Assembly: GCA_030157785.1 (NCBI GenBank)
Contig: JAOAUC010000041.1
Span: 62,001 to 126,000 of the forward strand
Source of the DNA: Zoogloea oleivorans
GTDB taxonomy: Bacteria; Pseudomonadota; Gammaproteobacteria; Burkholderiales; Rhodocyclaceae
Direction: 5' to 3'
DNA: 64,000 nt
Shown piece by piece: positions 61,651 through 64,000 of the stretch. The notes below the pieces were generated by a model. It ran no database searches and was not told the origin of the DNA. It saw nothing but the letters and a program-made list of their open reading frames with translations. How positions within the stretch are numbered: the stretch's first letter is position 1; every line of letters starts with the position of its first letter. The position numbers were made by a program, and so were the translations under genes.

Positions 61651-61725
61651 TGGTGGGCGGTACTGGGATCGAACCAGTGGCTTCCACCGTGTGAAGGTGG
61701 CACTCTACCGCTGAGTTAACCGCCC
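61651..61725 (-). tRNA. tRNA-Val(CAC)
   Basis: The minus strand folds as a tRNA: acceptor GGGCGGT with its partner before discriminator A, a D-arm with AGCGGTAGAG, anticodon stem-loop CCACC-TTCACAC-GGTGG (anticodon CAC, valine), T-arm CTGGTTCGATCCCAG, and an encoded 3' CCA (61651-61653). Its 3' end faces the phage-like island ~106 nt away, a classical integration point. Confidence 0.95.
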
Positions 61726-61742
61726 GGTAGGTGAGAGCGCGC

Positions 61743-61771
61743 ATTTTAGTAATGACTCAAAAGCCTGTCAA
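61743..61771 (-). promoter_or_regulatory. Sigma-70 promoter of tRNA-Val
   Basis: On the minus strand TTGACA (61771-61766) and TAAAAT (61748-61743) are separated by exactly 17 nt, followed by a GC-rich discriminator (GCGCGC) as found at stringently controlled stable-RNA promoters. Transcription would start just upstream of the tRNA. Confidence 0.85.
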
Positions 61772-61893
61772 GCACTTTCGATGGATTTCGTATTTCGGGC
61801 CTTGCTCTACTGAAACTTGTGTCCGGGCGCACTGCCTACTGGTCTGTGCTCGGGCACAATCGTCCGACACAAAAACACAATAACGGAGACCCC

Positions 61894-62739
61894 ATGTTGC
61901 GAGCCCGTACTTCCCGTTCTGCCCGTCTTTGCCTCAGCGGACTGCTGGCGGTGGTTTTGATCCAGGCGCCTGTCCGCGCCGAACTGCTGGGTGAAGAGGA
62001 GTTGTCCGATGTGGTCCGCAAGCCGGCCATCGGCCTCTACAAGGGCTACGCGGAATTCAAGATGGCCCACTACGCCGAGGCGCACCAGATCTGGACTGCG
62101 CTGGCGGAGCGGGGGATGGGCGAGGCGTGGTTCAACCTGGGCATTCTTGCCGAGGATGGGCTGGGCGAGCCGAAGGATGGGCTGGAGGCTCGGCGGCGTT
62201 ACGAGAAGGCTGCGCTGGCCGGCAGCCGCAACGCGGCCCTGCGGCTGGGCACGTCCCTGCAGACAAACCGCCTTGGCCCGGTGGATGTGGATGGCGCGCG
62301 GCGCTGGTTGAAGGCCGCCGTCGAGCTCGGGGATGACGAGGCTGCGGCGCAGTTGGCAATGCTCGACGGTACGGCGGCAAAACCCGTCAGCGCCCGTGAC
62401 CGGCGTCTTGCCGAGGCCCGGCGCATGGAGGCGGACGGGAGCCTCCCGGATGCACTGCTGGCCTATCGGGCGATTGCCGACGCCGGAGATCCGCGGGGCC
62501 TGACCCGACTGGCCTGGCTCTACGAGGCCGGCCGTGGCGTGCCGCGCAACCTGGCGGAGGCGGCGCGCCTGTTCCGCCAGGCGGCCGAGGCCGGCGAGCC
62601 GGAGGGGCAGTACGCCCTGTCCGTGATGTTCGATACCGGCGCTGGCCAGCCCCGCGATCCGGAGCAGGCCCTGCGCTGGCTGCGGGCCTCGGCGGCGGGG
62701 CGCTACCCGCCGGCGATTGAGGCGCTGAAGGCCCGTTAA
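61894..62739 (+). CDS. Exported Sel1-repeat (TPR-like) protein
   Basis: 281 residues: a signal peptide (LCLSGLLAVVLIQAPVRA) and several Sel1-like repeats: AHYAEAHQIWTALAERGMGEAWFNLGIL, then ...DGLEARRRYEKAALAGSRNAALRLG, DGARRWLKAAVELGDDEAAAQLAML, a break near 155-175, and three more in the C-terminal half (LAEAARLFRQAAEAGEPEGQYALSVM and onward). Sel1 proteins act as periplasmic scaffolds or stress adaptors. GGAGA precedes ATG 61894. It overlaps the convergent EamA gene by 4 nt. Confidence 0.88.
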   Translation: MLRARTSRSARLCLSGLLAVVLIQAPVRAELLGEEELSDVVRKPAIGLYKGYAEFKMAHYAEAHQIWTALAERGMGEAWFNLGILAEDGLGEPKDGLEARRRYEKAALAGSRNAALRLGTSLQTNRLGPVDVDGARRWLKAAVELGDDEAAAQLAMLDGTAAKPVSARDRRLAEARRMEADGSLPDALLAYRAIADAGDPRGLTRLAWLYEAGRGVPRNLAEAARLFRQAAEAGEPEGQYALSVMFDTGAGQPRDPEQALRWLRASAAGRYPPAIEALKAR

Positions 62740-63626
62740 GCTCTGCTGGCGGTCCGCTGGGCCAGCCGGCGGCTGTCGATGGCGATGAGGGCGCCGGCCA
62801 CGCCGATTACCAGCATGCCGCCAAGGGCAGCGCCGTCGGGCAACTGACCGAAGGCCAGCCAGCCGAACAGGGTGGCCCACACCAGTTGCACATACAGCAT
62901 GGGTGACAGCAGCGACGCCGGTGCTTCGCGGAAGGCCCGGTTGAGCAGGAAGTGGGCGCTGCCGGCGAGCAGGCCCATGGCGCCCATCAGGGCGTATTCC
63001 TGCCCGGTGGGGGCGGGGCCATGGTCGATCCACGGCATGGTGGCGGTCATGCCGGCGCAACCGATCAGCGCCGAGTAGAACAGCAGGGTCACCGGGGTTT
63101 CGGTGGGCGACAGCTTGCGGGTCAGGATCTGGTACAGGGCGTAGGCCACTGCGGCGCCAAGGGCGAAAACCACGCCTTCGGGAACCAGCCCGCTGCCCGG
63201 TCGGGCGACCAGCAGCACGCCCCCGAACCCCAGCACGACCGCCGCCTGGCGCAGTCGGCCGATGGTTTCGCCCAGCAGCGGGCGGGCCAGCAGCACGACG
63301 ATCAGCGGCGAGGCGAAGATGATGGCGGTGGCTTCGGCCAGCGGCATGAGTTTGAAGGCGGCGACCCCGCCCAGACTGGTGGCCAGCAGCAACACGGCCC
63401 GCGCCGCATGCAGGCCGTGCCGGCGGGTTACGAAGAGCCTGCCGCGCAGGCTCGGGCCCAGAAAGACGAGCATCAGCAGCAGGTGCACCGTGTAGCGCGC
63501 CCACACCAGCAGCGGCACCGGAAAGCGCGCGCTCAGGTGCTTGTTGATCACGTCGAGGGTCACAAAAAGGACAAGCGCGATCATGGCCAGGCCGATGCCC
63601 AGCAGCGGACGTTGGGGAGAATTCAT
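62736..63626 (-). CDS. EamA/DMT-family transporter
   Basis: Drug/metabolite transporter of 296 residues with ten TM helices in two EamA halves: the first with KHLSARFPVPLLVWARYTVH and PLAEATAIIFASPLIVVLLA, the second with LSPTETPVTLLFYSAL and SPMLYVQLVWATLFGWLAFGQ. The substrate is unknown; relatives export amino acids or metabolites. Its ATG overlaps the stop of the upstream histidine kinase (ATGA). Confidence 0.9.
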   Translation of the reverse strand: MNSPQRPLLGIGLAMIALVLFVTLDVINKHLSARFPVPLLVWARYTVHLLLMLVFLGPSLRGRLFVTRRHGLHAARAVLLLATSLGGVAAFKLMPLAEATAIIFASPLIVVLLARPLLGETIGRLRQAAVVLGFGGVLLVARPGSGLVPEGVVFALGAAVAYALYQILTRKLSPTETPVTLLFYSALIGCAGMTATMPWIDHGPAPTGQEYALMGAMGLLAGSAHFLLNRAFREAPASLLSPMLYVQLVWATLFGWLAFGQLPDGAALGGMLVIGVAGALIAIDSRRLAQRTASRA

Positions 63627-64000
63627 GCGCCGAGCGTGAAGAAGAACGTCGCGCCTTCACCGGGAGCACTCTGCGCCCGGATGTGTCCCCCATGGCGGCG
63701 GACGATGCGGTGCACGGTGGCCAGACCAATGCCGCTGCCCTCGAACTCGGTGGCCGAGTGGAAGCGCTGGAAGGGGGCAAACAGCTTGTGTGCCTCCGCC
63801 AGGTTGAAGCCGACACCGTTGTCGGCGACGAAATAGACCGTTTCGCCCTCGTCCTGCTGGCAGCCGAAGCGAATGGTGGCGCCGTCGGTGGGACGGGTGA
63901 ATTTCCAGGCGTTGCCGATCAGGTTCTCGAGCACCGTGCGCATCAGCACCGGGTCGCACTCGGCCTGCATGCCGGGCTCGATCTCAATGCACACCTGCCG
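63623..64000 (-). CDS. Sensor histidine kinase, C-terminal ATPase part (5' end outside the window)
   Basis: The HATPase_c domain of a histidine kinase: N box VLENLIGNAWKFT, G1 box VADNGVGF, F box FAPFQRFHS, G2 box GSGIGLATVHRIVRRHGG. The sensor and phospho-acceptor domains lie beyond the right edge. The HSATEFEGSGIGL form is typical of phytochrome-like and PAS-containing kinases. Its stop overlaps the EamA start. Confidence 0.9.
   Translation of the reverse strand, partial: RQVCIEIEPGMQAECDPVLMRTVLENLIGNAWKFTRPTDGATIRFGCQQDEGETVYFVADNGVGFNLAEAHKLFAPFQRFHSATEFEGSGIGLATVHRIVRRHGGHIRAQSAPGEGATFFFTLGA

Noticed and set aside
61807-63816. 669-codon minus-strand frame across the Sel1, EamA and kinase genes
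   Set aside because: It crosses three real genes on both strands and has Arg/Pro/Gly-rich shadow composition.
1-64000. CRISPR arrays, IS elements, rRNA operons
   Set aside because: No regularly spaced direct repeats, transposase genes or rRNA-like sequence were seen; the only mobile-type repeat is the BIME at 6671-6739.

Overview
The window is a high-GC, densely coded stretch of a Gram-negative respiratory chromosome. Gene content (complete Sox thiosulfate oxidation, cytochrome bd, TonB/ExbB/ExbD, several RND pumps, sigma-54 activators, many LysR regulators) and protein flavour suggest a betaproteobacterium, perhaps a Rhodocyclales-like sulfur-oxidising or denitrifying lineage. That placement is inference from content, not from a marker gene.

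Layout. 1-2.1 kb: the N-terminal part of a Prc protease and a b-type cytochrome. 2.1-11 kb: a translationally coupled MdtABC/MuxABC-type RND pump with its outer-membrane factor; a REP/BIME repeat has been absorbed into the 3' end of the first permease gene. 11.4-13 kb: a small membrane protein and a sigma-54 activator without a sensor domain (SfnR-like). 13.3-19.6 kb: exbB-exbD-exbD-tonB, a rhodanese, an XRE regulator, a family 2A encapsulin shell (SrpI type) and its cysteine desulfurase cargo with a ~220-residue disordered N-terminus. This is the most distinctive system here: a protein nanocompartment for sulfur in a putative sulfur-acquisition locus. 19.6-25.6 kb: a thioredoxin-CcdA type membrane protein, then a TetR-controlled DevBCA-like ABC exporter operon ending in an alpha/beta hydrolase. 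25.5-31.4 kb: a PAS/sigma-54 activator divergent from an unusual cytochrome bd operon (cydP-cydA-cydB-cydX, orphan Rieske protein, YbgE-like protein, half-ferredoxin with no normal start codon), preceded by a near-consensus sigma-54 promoter.

31.4-46.3 kb: LysR/MFS pair, azoR-pirin with a divergent LysR, an AapJQM amino-acid transporter without its ATPase, and a MexEF-OprN-like RND operon with a divergent LysR. 46.3-57.7 kb: a sulfur oxidation island with periplasmic rhodanese, small cytochrome c, soxW-like, soxH-like, soxB, soxX, soxA, soxZ, soxY, soxD, soxC, a flavocytochrome c sulfide dehydrogenase pair and cytochrome c4. 57.9-61.6 kb: a phage-like island (kelch-like protein and two Ig-like-repeat proteins) lying against tRNA-Val(CAC). 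61.9-64 kb: Sel1-repeat protein, EamA transporter and the end of a histidine kinase.

How the genes may work together: periplasmic Sox and flavocytochrome c enzymes oxidise thiosulfate and sulfide and pass electrons to cytochromes c, while the cytoplasmic encapsulin/cysteine desulfurase module probably sequesters sulfur taken from cysteine. The cytochrome bd operon serves low-oxygen or stress respiration under sigma-54 control.
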